NCBI GenBank assembly: GCA_002457275.1
Contig: NTKD01000011.1
Location: 1-40,121, forward strand
Source: OM182 bacterium MED-G24
Lineage (GTDB): Bacteria > Pseudomonadota > Gammaproteobacteria > Pseudomonadales > Azotimanducaceae
DNA length: 40,121 nucleotides
Direction of reading: 5' to 3'
Shown here: piece after piece, positions 1-8,848 of the stretch
Layout: every line of letters starts with the position of its first letter
How positions within the stretch are numbered: the first letter of the stretch is position 1
The notes under the pieces: generated by a model
The model's database searches: none
Seen by the model: only the letters and a program-made list of their open reading frames with translations
What the model was told of the DNA's origin: nothing
Position numbers and translations under genes: made by a program

Positions 1-1068
1 AAACTCGCAACCACCGAAGGTGCCATGGTGGGCTACCATCCTACTTTCCAGGTTCCAAGGAACCCCTGGGGAGAAGATCGCTGGCCCGGTGTCTCATCAG
101 GCGGGTCAGGAGCCGCCACCGCGGCTGGGCTCTGTTTCGCTTCACTCGGTACCGATACGGGCGGCTCGATTCGCTATCCGTCAGCAACCAATGGTCTTGT
201 GGGACTGAAGCCAACCTGGGGACGCGTAAGTCGTCACAATGTCATGGACCTCGCACCCACCCTGGATCACGTCGGCCCCATGACCCGTAGCGTCCGTGAC
301 GTTGCGCGGATATTGAACGTCATTGCAGGATACGATCCCAATGACGACACAACGCTGGTGACCGCCCCCGATGACTATGAGGCGGAACTTGACCGCGGCG
401 TAGATGGCCTGCGTATCGGTTGGGACGAAGACTACGCGACCACGAATGTTGAAGCTTACGTGGTCACCGCATTAAGAGACGCACTCAAACAACTGTCGGG
501 AGCCGGTGCCGAGGTGATTGACGTCCATGTCCCTAGTATTACGGAGGACGAGACAGCCGCATGGAGTGTGATAGCTGGCGCCGAAGCAGCCGCCGTCCAT
601 CAAGCAACCTATCCGGACCAACAACACTACTATGGGGCGTACTTTCGCGAGTTCCTGGCCAGTGGACATTCTACCTCCGGGATTGACGTCGCAAAGGCCG
701 TCATTGCTCGCAAACGCGCGGGACAACGAATGGCATCGGTATTCCAAAACATCGATTGCCTGCTCTGCCCCACGTTGGCCGGCGAGTCGTTTCAGTATCG
801 GCCTGAGGCCGCCTACGAGGGGTTCAATCGGGCGGAAGGTACCATCGCTGGTGTACCTCCGGCCTTTTTCGCCCGTAATGGGCGATTCATTACGATCTGG
901 GATTACAACGGTTATCCCACACTATCGGTGCCCTGTGGTTTCTCCCCGGACAGGATGCCCCTCAGTCTGCAGCTCGTTGCAAAACCCCTGGGTGAAGCCA
1001 TCCTGTGTCGCGCGGGTTACACCTACGAGAGTGCCAACGACTTTCTCGAGCAGCACCCGGACCTCTGA
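1..1068 (+). CDS. Amidase signature family protein, 3' part (5' end outside window)
   Basis: The reading frame is open from base 1, so the gene begins upstream; an internal ATG at 25 is not the start. The visible 355 codons carry the core of the amidase signature fold: a Ser/Gly-rich stretch GVSSGGSGAAT holding the cis-Ser, then GTDTGGSIRYPS, where the Ser after DTGG is the family nucleophile, and GLKPTWGRVSR. The catalytic Lys of the Ser-cisSer-Lys triad lies about 75 residues earlier in the family and is therefore off the window. Family members hydrolyse carboxamides or carbamoyl groups (amidases, allophanate hydrolases, Glu-tRNA amidotransferase A). The absence of GatB/GatC nearby and the catabolic neighbours argue for a stand-alone amidase. 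The substrate cannot be read from the sequence. The DUF1537 gene follows on the same strand after about 130 bp. Confidence 0.9.
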   Translation, partial: KLATTEGAMVGYHPTFQVPRNPWGEDRWPGVSSGGSGAATAAGLCFASLGTDTGGSIRYPSATNGLVGLKPTWGRVSRHNVMDLAPTLDHVGPMTRSVRDVARILNVIAGYDPNDDTTLVTAPDDYEAELDRGVDGLRIGWDEDYATTNVEAYVVTALRDALKQLSGAGAEVIDVHVPSITEDETAAWSVIAGAEAAAVHQATYPDQQHYYGAYFREFLASGHSTSGIDVAKAVIARKRAGQRMASVFQNIDCLLCPTLAGESFQYRPEAAYEGFNRAEGTIAGVPPAFFARNGRFITIWDYNGYPTLSVPCGFSPDRMPLSLQLVAKPLGEAILCRAGYTYESANDFLEQHPDL

Positions 1069-1197
1069 TCCCGAGGCCAATTTAAGCGGGTTTCAAAGCA
1101 TCGAGACACCAGTCGTTTCGCTCATCAATCTCATCATCAACCACCTTTCTGGCGGGTTGGGTTGCCTTGACTCACGTTTCTCATGCAGGATATCCGG

Positions 1198-2217
1198 ATG
1201 ACAAACACCACTCTCTTCGTGACTGCAGACGACCGAACCGGTGCCTTTGAATGTGGCGGTATCATTGCAGGCGACCAATTCCCGGTACCGACAGGCCCCA
1301 ACGCAACCAGTAACATCTGCTGCGTTGTGGACATCGATACACGACAGATTGCCGCCAACGACGCCGCGCTGAAGATCCATCAGGCGCATAGCAACGAGAC
1401 AATCCACCGGGCCCACAAGATGGATGCGGGATTGCGCGGCAATTGGGCACATGAAGCTTTTGTACTCGCTGAAAACGGACACAAGATCGCGATCGTCCCA
1501 AGCTTTCCCGATGCGGGACGACGCTGCAAAGACGGTGTGGTCTATATCAATGATCTACCGGTGCTCGACTCACCATTCGGTCAGGATCCCCTGACGGCAC
1601 CGATCAGCAATCGCCCCATTGACGTGCTCGAACATACGAAATGCGTGCATGACAACATCGTGATCTGGGACGCCAACGACACACCGGAGCTCAACGCGGC
1701 TGCGAGACGCTGCCTCAACGAGCACCGCATCATGTTCGGCCCGGCAGGTGCAGTCGGCGCGTTCGCGGATCAGGTTCTACCGGAGCGCAAGCCTGCTCCC
1801 ATACGGATTGAACCCCCAGTACTGGTCGTGTGCGGCAGCCTAAACGCTACGAGTCGTGGGCAACTTGCGGCGCTGGGTGAACGCACGCACATGCCTGGAG
1901 ATCCAGTAGAGCTTTCTTCAAACCTCACTGTGATTGTCAGCGAACTCCCTGCCGGAGGCATCACAGGACAACAGGCGCAGACGAAAGCCCGTCAGATGGC
2001 CGAGATTGCAGACGCTCACTTTTCCGATCTCGGAACGTTGATCGTCATCGGAGGTGACACATCGGCAGCGATCGTCGGTGATGAGACCCTTGAGGTGTTG
2101 GGAACAGTCGATGCAGGAATTCCGATTTCACGCTTCAGAGGAAAATTGCTGATCACCAAAGGCGGCGGCATCGGCACCGAACAAACCCTGGTGAAATTGC
2201 TCAGCAGCCTGCGTTAG
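1198..2217 (+). CDS. Four-carbon acid sugar kinase family protein (DUF1537)
   Basis: This 339-residue protein has the two-lobe layout of DUF1537 proteins, ATP-dependent kinases of four-carbon acid sugars such as D-threonate or D-erythronate. The N-lobe shows ADDRTGA near the start (family ADDLTGA), KMDAGLRGN (family KtDStLRGN) and PSFPDAGR. The C-lobe shows VVCGSLNATSRGQL, GGDTSAAIV and KGGGIGTEQTL, matching the nucleotide-binding half. An ATG at 1183 is also in frame, but the ATG at 1198 has AGGA seven bases ahead and puts ADDxTG at the usual distance from the N-terminus. It is shorter than the roughly 420 residues common in the family, and the D and S of the substrate motif are changed to A and G, so activity or specificity may differ. 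The usual partners (PdxA2-type dehydrogenase, aldolase) are not next to it. Confidence 0.82.
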   Translation: MTNTTLFVTADDRTGAFECGGIIAGDQFPVPTGPNATSNICCVVDIDTRQIAANDAALKIHQAHSNETIHRAHKMDAGLRGNWAHEAFVLAENGHKIAIVPSFPDAGRRCKDGVVYINDLPVLDSPFGQDPLTAPISNRPIDVLEHTKCVHDNIVIWDANDTPELNAAARRCLNEHRIMFGPAGAVGAFADQVLPERKPAPIRIEPPVLVVCGSLNATSRGQLAALGERTHMPGDPVELSSNLTVIVSELPAGGITGQQAQTKARQMAEIADAHFSDLGTLIVIGGDTSAAIVGDETLEVLGTVDAGIPISRFRGKLLITKGGGIGTEQTLVKLLSSLR

Positions 2218-2464
2218 CTCAACGGTCGACTTACGCAGCCTAGTCCATCGCGATCTGGTCATCGAGACAAACATACAGTCGCTCTGGTGTAGCAACAGAC
2301 ACTCGGACCGCCTCTGCCTCATCGCGATTGATGGCTACCCTGCTCACGTGCTTCGCCGGCCTCGAGAAAGGCAATGCGGAGGGCACTATTCACCCATTCC
2401 AACCAGCACAGTCCAAGAGGCTTGCTACAATGCTCACCATTGATAGGACTGATAAGGCGACTTG
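2218..2464. other. Intergenic region with a possible reverse-strand coding scrap
   Basis: No gene is supported on the plus strand. On the minus strand, 2335 to 2240 reads as about 31 residues with protein-like composition (RVSVATPERLYVCLDDQ) ending at a TAG. A neighbouring frame at about 2405-2330 reads EWVNSALRIAFLEAGEARE. Together they look like the frameshifted C-terminus of a lost gene, but I cannot name the family. The 3' part of this interval carries AAGG about nine bases ahead of the GH127 start. Confidence 0.2.
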
Positions 2465-4243
2465 ATGGCACCGGTAGTTTCCAACCAGGTCAGCATTGCA
2501 TTTCACGAGGGTGACCTCCTGCGTTCACAATTCGAAGGATGGATCGCAGATCGCATGCAGATCAATGTTGAAAAACGGCTTCTCACACTGGATCTGAACA
2601 TGATCCTAGACCCGTTTGAGAACCGGCCAGGAAAACAGTGGTGGGCTGGTGAACATGTCGGTAAGTACCTCCATGCGGCGACACATGCCTGGCGCTATAC
2701 GGGCGATGAACGCCTCAAATCACGGATGGATGAAACTGCAAGAAGGCTCATCGCCAGGCAGTTGGAGAACGGCTACCTCGGTACCTACAAGGACAGCGAC
2801 CAGTTCCGACAAGGCGACGGCCTGGGGTGGGATGGTCCTGTGTGGGATGTCTGGACACACAAGTATGCGCTGATTGGACTGCTCACTTATTACCAGGCCA
2901 CGGCGGACCAGGCATCAATCACCGCGTGTCGTCAGTCGGCTGATCTGATGTATGACCATTATGTGACCCGTGGGAAGAGTCTTCGTCTCGCCAGCTCTCA
3001 TCTTGGGATGGCCGCCACTAGTGTGCTGGAGTCTATCGCAATTCTGTACAGGGAAACCGGCGAATCCCGGTATCTCGAGTTCTGCCATCGGATCGTCCAG
3101 GCGTGGGAGGATGAGAGTGATCCGGAAACATGGATGTACGAGGATGGCTGCAGACTGCTTACCAGCTTGCTCGACACCGGTGACGTTTACCGGACAGCCA
3201 ATCGAAAAGCCTACGAGATGCTCTCCAATCTGGTCGGGCTACTGGAGCTCTATCGCATTGATCCGGATGAACGTTACCTGCGCGCCTGCCTGAACGCGTG
3301 GAATGATATTGCTAGCAAGCGTCTCTACATCACCGGGACCGCAAGCTACTTCGAACAATTTACCCAGGATGGCCGCATGCCCCCCGGCCAGGCTGTTGGT
3401 GAAGGGTGCGTGACAGTCACCTGGCTACAACTGACCAAACATCTGTTTGAGCTGACCGGCGACGTGCAGTACGCCGATGAAATCGAACGCACCATCTATA
3501 ACGCACTGCCCGCAGCACAGTCGCCACTCACCGGCGAGGTCAGTTATTTCGCACCACTCGTGGGCCAAAAGCATTACAACGGACATGATGTCAAACTGAC
3601 CCCTGCGATCTCATGCTGCTCCAGCAGCATACCCCGGGGGTTGGCAATGATCCCGCTGGTGGCTTCAGGCACGCTGAATGGTCACCCGGCTCTACTGCAA
3701 TACATTCCAGGGCGTCACGTGATGTCCTACCATGCCAACGACGAACAAAAGAAAGTCACCCTCACCGTTAAAGGGGACTTCCCGCAAAGCGGTGATTTTG
3801 AAGTGGGCGTCACGCCAGAGAGCACGGAGCGATTTACCCTGGTACTGCGCGTACCACCCTGGGCCGACGGTTACTCGGCCAGAATCAATGGCAGTGAGAG
3901 CCTTGCAGTACCTGAATCACGACTGATCGAAATCGACAGGGAGTGGCAACCCGGGGACACCATTACCGTCAACATGCCGCTCGACATCAGGACAGTACCC
4001 CATACCGACGTCACCAGTGATGCGGTCGCCTTTGTTCGCGGACCTCAGGTGCTGGCCACTGATACCGCCCTGGATGGCTCTAACGTTCCGGACGGCAACT
4101 GGTGGGGGAACCACCTGCATTCCCACACAACGAACCAGGACGGCAAACCGCGGGAATTCCACCTCGTCGCTTTTGCCGACGCTGGTCAGCACAAAGAAGC
4201 TTATTCCGTCCTTCACGACGGTGTCGCACAGAACGAGAGCTAA
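2465..4243 (+). CDS. Glycoside hydrolase family 127-like (DUF1680) protein, putative beta-L-arabinofuranosidase
   Basis: The 592-residue protein has the DUF1680 layout: an (alpha/alpha)6 barrel over roughly residues 30-420, then beta-rich domains (LVLRVPPWADGY, YSARINGSES). In the characterised enzyme HypBA1 the acid/base is E322, zinc binds E338, C340, C417 and C418, and C417 is the nucleophile. Equivalents here are E297 (in FEQF), E313 and C315 (in GEGCVTV) and C384/C385 (in SCCSSS). The 16-residue spacing between the two glutamates is exact. The family CCPPN is changed to CCSSS. The start is ATG 2465; a TTG directly before it is in frame. No signal peptide is visible, so the enzyme is probably cytoplasmic and acts on imported oligosaccharides. 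The PhyH-HEAT gene starts 3 bp after its stop, so the two are almost certainly co-transcribed. Exact sugar specificity is inferred only. Confidence 0.88.
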   Translation: MAPVVSNQVSIAFHEGDLLRSQFEGWIADRMQINVEKRLLTLDLNMILDPFENRPGKQWWAGEHVGKYLHAATHAWRYTGDERLKSRMDETARRLIARQLENGYLGTYKDSDQFRQGDGLGWDGPVWDVWTHKYALIGLLTYYQATADQASITACRQSADLMYDHYVTRGKSLRLASSHLGMAATSVLESIAILYRETGESRYLEFCHRIVQAWEDESDPETWMYEDGCRLLTSLLDTGDVYRTANRKAYEMLSNLVGLLELYRIDPDERYLRACLNAWNDIASKRLYITGTASYFEQFTQDGRMPPGQAVGEGCVTVTWLQLTKHLFELTGDVQYADEIERTIYNALPAAQSPLTGEVSYFAPLVGQKHYNGHDVKLTPAISCCSSSIPRGLAMIPLVASGTLNGHPALLQYIPGRHVMSYHANDEQKKVTLTVKGDFPQSGDFEVGVTPESTERFTLVLRVPPWADGYSARINGSESLAVPESRLIEIDREWQPGDTITVNMPLDIRTVPHTDVTSDAVAFVRGPQVLATDTALDGSNVPDGNWWGNHLHSHTTNQDGKPREFHLVAFADAGQHKEAYSVLHDGVAQNES

Positions 4244-4246
4244 TCC

Positions 4247-5872
4247 ATGAAAGATGACACCCCCTATCTGCTCGACGATGACGCCATCCAACAGTTCATC
4301 GTTGAAGGCTACCTGCAGCTTCAGTCCGATCAACCCAGAGATTTCCATGCAAGAATGTACGAGGAACTGGAACCCCTGGATGAAACCGGTCCGCGTGGTC
4401 ACAACAATCTCCTGCCCTGTGTCCCGGAACTTCAGAACATGCTGGATGAACCGAAGGTTGTCGGTGCGCTGACATCCCTCCTAGGCCCTAACTACTATCT
4501 GCACTTCCATCGCCATGATCACGTCAACTACCCGGATGGTGCGCAGGCATTACACAAAGATGGCGACAATCATTCCCACAATGCCATGGACGGACTGCGC
4601 CGGTACCATCCGACCCGTTTCGTGATGCTGCTCTACTATCCCCAGGATACCCCGGTGGAAATGGGGCCGACCGGTATCGTTCCACGCAGCCAATATGTGA
4701 CACGTCGGGACGTGGATCGACTGAGAAAAAAGTCGGAACGCATCAAATCAGAGATCTACCAGTCATACCGGTCAAAACTTGATGCAGAAGCGTTTCGTGG
4801 TACCAACCGGTTCCAACGTTACGCAGAAATGGAAGCTGACTTCAAAGAGATGCACCCCGACCTGGTTGAAGACATCAATGCTGCCAGCGCCCCGTGGGAA
4901 GAGGCGAAAATTCCACTGTCCGGTGACGCCGGAACAATCTCCATCGTTCACTTCGATATTGTTCACGGCCGATACACCGCAAACGTCACCGGAAAGCAAC
5001 GCCACATGGTGAAATTTCTGTTTGCACGCAACGAGGAACCCACTGCACCGACCTGGAATCACCGCTCAAAAGCCTGGCAAGGCTCCGAGGACGACCCTCA
5101 GTGCCCCATATGGAAGAACGTCTGGTCCTGGCATTTGGGGACCAGCGATAACACCACGTCGCAACGCGACGTTAATGAACTGTCAGAAGTACTCGGTAGT
5201 CGTGATGATGCCATCGCCCTGGGCGCGAGCTACGAACTTGGCTCAAAAGCTGACGGCCTTTCTCTGCTCTTCGAACACTTCTTCTCAGAAGATCTCGATC
5301 TGCGCGCCATCGCAGCCTACGGTATCGTTCGAGCGGCAGAGCAGGCTTTGCCTGAACTCCTCTCCAGACTCGAGACGGCTGATACAGACGTACAGGTGAG
5401 GATTCTGGATCTGATCGGGGACATCGGTCTCCATGCCAGCTCTGCGGTTGCATCGGTGACCCCCTTTGCCACAAGCACTGATGTTCCTCTACGACGAACC
5501 GCCATTGAAGCCATTGGTTTGCTCACCCAGCAGCAGTCGCCGTTGGATGACGCAGTGATCGAGACCTTGACCAACGCACTGAAGGACGAGGACGCGATCG
5601 TCGTTCGCAACGCGACCTTTGCCATTGCCAAACTGGGATCGAAGGCGTGTACCGACGAGATTATCGATCGCCTGCGCAACAACCTCTATCACTGGCATCA
5701 CCACGTGCGCGGTTGGGGAATAGAAGCACTGCAGCGCCTTGACGACCCAAGAGCCATGAAACTGGCCCTTCGTTACCTGTCGTCGACGCGCTGGGACCCG
5801 TCAGCGAAGTCGGGGGATCGAGCCCTGACTGAGCAACCGATGAAGGAGTCTCGCCAACTGGTCAGTTCCTGA
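4247..5872 (+). CDS. Phytanoyl-CoA dioxygenase (PhyH) family protein with C-terminal HEAT repeats
   Basis: Residues 1-265 form a PhyH-type Fe(II)/2-oxoglutarate oxygenase: HKD at H103/D105 in GAQALHKDGD, the distal iron ligand H240 in FDIVHGRYT, and R252 (GKQRHMVKF) for the 2-oxoglutarate carboxylate. Residues about 150-220 are a long charged, helical insert. Residues about 315-515 hold HEAT-like helical pairs, each with an LDxxxR/A-type helix (RAIAAYGIVRAAEQALPEL, VRILDLIGDIG, RRTAIEAIGLL, VRNATFAIAKLG, VRGWGIEALQRL). PhyH enzymes are usually 250-320 residues; this one has 541 because of the fusion. It follows the GH127 gene by 3 bp, so a carbohydrate-linked substrate is plausible. HEAT repeats usually bind proteins, so the C-terminus may recruit a partner or a large substrate. 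Function beyond oxidative hydroxylation or demethylation cannot be assigned. Confidence 0.85.
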   Translation: MKDDTPYLLDDDAIQQFIVEGYLQLQSDQPRDFHARMYEELEPLDETGPRGHNNLLPCVPELQNMLDEPKVVGALTSLLGPNYYLHFHRHDHVNYPDGAQALHKDGDNHSHNAMDGLRRYHPTRFVMLLYYPQDTPVEMGPTGIVPRSQYVTRRDVDRLRKKSERIKSEIYQSYRSKLDAEAFRGTNRFQRYAEMEADFKEMHPDLVEDINAASAPWEEAKIPLSGDAGTISIVHFDIVHGRYTANVTGKQRHMVKFLFARNEEPTAPTWNHRSKAWQGSEDDPQCPIWKNVWSWHLGTSDNTTSQRDVNELSEVLGSRDDAIALGASYELGSKADGLSLLFEHFFSEDLDLRAIAAYGIVRAAEQALPELLSRLETADTDVQVRILDLIGDIGLHASSAVASVTPFATSTDVPLRRTAIEAIGLLTQQQSPLDDAVIETLTNALKDEDAIVVRNATFAIAKLGSKACTDEIIDRLRNNLYHWHHHVRGWGIEALQRLDDPRAMKLALRYLSSTRWDPSAKSGDRALTEQPMKESRQLVSS

Positions 5873-5880
5873 CGGTGAGA

Positions 5881-6048
5881 TCACATCTCTGGAACAAACC
5901 CTTCTGAAGCGAGCCACGTCACAAACAGCTCAAACCATCGATCGCTGGGTAGACCCTGCTGCTTCATGCCAAAACCGTGACCACCGCGTGCGAACAAATG
6001 GAGTTCTGCACGACGCCCGCGATGCAACCACGCGTTGTAGATCGACAC
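5881..6048 (-). pseudogene. C-terminal remnant of an alpha/beta-hydrolase (acetyl-xylan-esterase / BD-FAE-like)
   Basis: The minus-strand peptide runs from about SIYNAWLHRGRRAELHLF through ARGGHGFGMKQQGLPSDRW to a TGA at 5881. This is the last 55 or so residues of small secreted esterases of the feruloyl/xylan esterase group; the HGFG histidine is the family's catalytic His. The nucleophile domain is missing: upstream the frame enters unrelated sequence ending near 6117. It is a dead fragment between the PhyH-HEAT gene and yejF. Confidence 0.7.
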
Positions 6049-6158
6049 ACTAATGAGGAATACGGTGGGGTAGAAGCATATGTGATCAGCATCGGTCTGA
6101 GTGAAACCGAGATTCAACGTTTGCGATCGAAATTTGTTGAGTCAGCTTAGTCAAGCTA

Positions 6159-7763
6159 TTACGCGCTGGTCTCATGCGTCGTCAATTCAAACGCCGCCGC
6201 CATCAACGCCTTCGTGTAGTCGGTCTCCGGCGATTCAAACAAGCGCTCTGACGGACCTTGTTCAACAATCACCCCATCCTTCATCACCACAAGCTCGTGA
6301 GCGAGCGCTTTAACGACCTTCAGGTCATGGCTGATAAACAGGTACGCCAGTTGATAGCGCCGTTGCAGGTCACGCAGCAGATCCACGACCTGAGCCTGCA
6401 CGGAAAGATCGAGTGCTGACGTGGGTTCATCCAGTAAAATCATGCGTGGTTTCAGGATGATGGCACGCGCAATCGCAATCCGTTGACGCTGCCCCCCGGA
6501 AAACTCATGCGGATACCGGTCCTGCGCCTCAGGGTCGAGACCCACCTCAACCAGTGAGGCACTCACCGCAGTTCGTCGTTCAACCGGTGACAGTTCCGGC
6601 TGATGGATTTTGAGCCCTGCCTCAATAATCTGATTGACCGACAGCCGCGGCGGCAGACTGCCATACGGGTCCTGGAACACAATCTGGATCTGGTCCCGGT
6701 AGGCACGCAGCGCTTTCGACTTCATGCCCTGCAGTTCGGTGTCACCCAGCATGATACTGCCTTCACTGCCGATCAAACGGATAAGCGCCATCGCGAGGGT
6801 GGTCTTGCCCGACCCCGATTCCCCGACAATGCCCAACGTCTGACCTCCCCGGACGACAACGCTGACCTGATTCACGGCAGTCAGAACTGACTTCTTCGCA
6901 AAAAAGCCCTTGGCGAGATCGAACTCCACCTTCACGTCACGGGCGTTCATGGCAATGGGTGCGTCTTCATTGGCAGGAACAGGATCGCCACTCGGTTCTG
7001 CAGCGAGCAGCGCGCGAGTGTACTCATGTTGTGGTTGATCAAAAATCTGGTCCGCAGTGCCCTGCTCCACCATGTCCCCGTGGGTCATGACACACACGCG
7101 GTCTGCCATTTTCCGCACCACACCCAGATCGTGGGTGATGAGCAAGAGCGCCATGTTGAGGCGCTCCTTCAACTCGTCTAGTAGTTCCAGAATCTGTGCC
7201 TGAATGGTGACATCCAGTGCGGTCGTTGGCTCATCCGCGATGAGCAGGTCAGGTTCATTGGCGAGCGCCATCGCAATCATGACCCGTTGCCGCTGACCGC
7301 CAGACAATTCATGGGGATAGGACCGAAGGCGTTCCTCAGGTCGTGGCAGACCAACGAGGTTCAGGAGTTCAAGCGTCCGATCGCGGGCTTCAACGAGCCC
7401 CATACCGCGGTGGACGTAGAGCACCTCACTGATCTGCTTCTCAATGTGGTGCAGTGGATTCAGGGAAGTCATTGGCTCCTGGAACACCATGCCGACCCTG
7501 TCGCCCCGGAGCTTCAGCATGTCGTCTTCTTCTGCCCCAACCACCTCCTTGCCATCCACCAGAATGGACCCGGTGGGGTGACTGGCATATTGATACGGCA
7601 AAAGTTGCATGACCGATAACGCGGTCACGGATTTACCGGAACCGGATTCGCCAACAATCGCAACGGTTTCACCACGGTCAATGGTGAAACTAACGTTGCG
7701 CACGACTTCTTCGCCACGGAATGCGACCGACAGGTTGTCGACTTCGAGAATACGATCACTCAT
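6159..7763 (-). CDS. yejF: Peptide ABC transporter ATP-binding protein, YejF-type (two fused ATPase domains)
   Basis: The 534-residue protein contains two complete ABC ATPase domains, as in YejF. Domain 1 (about 5-255) has Walker A GESGSGKS, signature LSGGQRQR and Walker B LLIADEPT. Domain 2 (about 275-525) has GESGSGKT, FSGGQRQR and MILLDEPT. Each is followed by an oligopeptide/dipeptide-type C-terminal segment. It powers import through the YejB/YejE membrane pair at the inner membrane. Its ATG overlaps the stop of yejE by four bases (ATGA), so the genes are translationally coupled. It is the last gene of the three-gene operon. The domains are full length and all catalytic motifs are intact. 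Confidence 0.95.
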   Translation of the reverse strand: MSDRILEVDNLSVAFRGEEVVRNVSFTIDRGETVAIVGESGSGKSVTALSVMQLLPYQYASHPTGSILVDGKEVVGAEEDDMLKLRGDRVGMVFQEPMTSLNPLHHIEKQISEVLYVHRGMGLVEARDRTLELLNLVGLPRPEERLRSYPHELSGGQRQRVMIAMALANEPDLLIADEPTTALDVTIQAQILELLDELKERLNMALLLITHDLGVVRKMADRVCVMTHGDMVEQGTADQIFDQPQHEYTRALLAAEPSGDPVPANEDAPIAMNARDVKVEFDLAKGFFAKKSVLTAVNQVSVVVRGGQTLGIVGESGSGKTTLAMALIRLIGSEGSIMLGDTELQGMKSKALRAYRDQIQIVFQDPYGSLPPRLSVNQIIEAGLKIHQPELSPVERRTAVSASLVEVGLDPEAQDRYPHEFSGGQRQRIAIARAIILKPRMILLDEPTSALDLSVQAQVVDLLRDLQRRYQLAYLFISHDLKVVKALAHELVVMKDGVIVEQGPSERLFESPETDYTKALMAAAFELTTHETSA

Positions 7764-8848
7764 GTCGCGGACCGCCTGGGGTCAAATGCGTCACGCACCG
7801 CCTCCCCGACAAACACCAGCAGGGTCAGCATGATCGCCAGGGTGAAGAAACCAGAGAGACCCAGCCAGGGTGCCTGGATGTTGGCCTTGCCCTGGGCCAG
7901 CAGTTCACCCAGTGACGGGTAACCGGCCGGCAGACCGAAGCCGAGGAAATCCAGCGAAGTCAGGGTGGTAATAGAACCGTTCAACAAAAACGGCAAGAAC
8001 GTCAGCGTCGCCACCATCGCGTTTGGCAACACATACTTCACTATGATCACTGAATCCGTTTCCCCCAAAGCACGGGCGGCATTCACATAGTCGAAGTTTC
8101 GCGTGCGCAGGAATTCCGCTCGCACGACCGCGACCAGCGACATCCAGTTGAAGAGCAGCAACAGGCCGAGTAGCACGTACGGGTTGGGTTCAATCATGCT
8201 GGTCAGAATGATGATCAGGAACAGCACCGGGAGCCCGGCCCAGATTTCCACCAGCCGTTGACCAATCAGATCCACCAAACCGCCAAAATAACCCTGGGTC
8301 GCACCGATGGCGATCCCGATGATGCTGGAAAAGAACGTCAGTGCGAGGCCAAACAGGATCGACAACCGGAAACCGTAGATGATGCGGGCCGTGACATCGC
8401 GACCAACATCGTCGGTCCCCAGCCAGTGCCTCGCACTGGGGGCTTCCGGCACAGCGCCTTCGGTATACAGATCAATGGTGTCGTAGCTGAATGGGATCAG
8501 CGGCCAGATCATCCAGCCGTCCCCGGCATCGATCAGATCCTGCACAGCGTGACTCGTGTAACGCGCTTCAGTTTCAAACACACCGCCGAATTCGGTCTCC
8601 GGGTAGCTGACCAGCACCGGCACATACAAGCTGCCGTTGTAACCCATGATCAAGGGCTTGTCGTTGGCGATAAACTCGGCGAAGAAAGACAACACCATCA
8701 TGATGCTGATCGCCCACAGGCTGAAATAACCGCGTTTGTTGGCCTTGAAATTAGCCCAGCGACGCTTCGTAAGGGGCGACATCTGCCAGCGCGGGGCAGA
8801 ATCATCGATGACGAAACCATCCGTCGGTTGAACAGTTGTCGTACTCAT
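7760..8848 (-). CDS. yejE: Peptide ABC transporter permease, YejE-type
   Basis: This 362-residue inner-membrane permease has an N-terminal cytoplasmic segment with SPLTKRRWANFKANKRGYFS before TM1, as in YejE. A periplasmic loop follows, then HWLGTDDVGRDVTARIIYG, a DppC/OppC/YejE landmark. Several further membrane helices follow, with the cytoplasmic coupling (EAA) loop ARALGETDSVIIVKYVLPN that docks to the ATPase. The C-terminus VGEAVRDAFDPRR is typical of the family. The start codon overlaps the yejB stop by one base (TGATG) and its stop overlaps the yejF start. In enteric bacteria YejABEF imports oligopeptides, including microcin C; the same broad role is inferred here. Confidence 0.95.
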   Translation of the reverse strand: MSTTTVQPTDGFVIDDSAPRWQMSPLTKRRWANFKANKRGYFSLWAISIMMVLSFFAEFIANDKPLIMGYNGSLYVPVLVSYPETEFGGVFETEARYTSHAVQDLIDAGDGWMIWPLIPFSYDTIDLYTEGAVPEAPSARHWLGTDDVGRDVTARIIYGFRLSILFGLALTFFSSIIGIAIGATQGYFGGLVDLIGQRLVEIWAGLPVLFLIIILTSMIEPNPYVLLGLLLLFNWMSLVAVVRAEFLRTRNFDYVNAARALGETDSVIIVKYVLPNAMVATLTFLPFLLNGSITTLTSLDFLGFGLPAGYPSLGELLAQGKANIQAPWLGLSGFFTLAIMLTLLVFVGEAVRDAFDPRRSAT

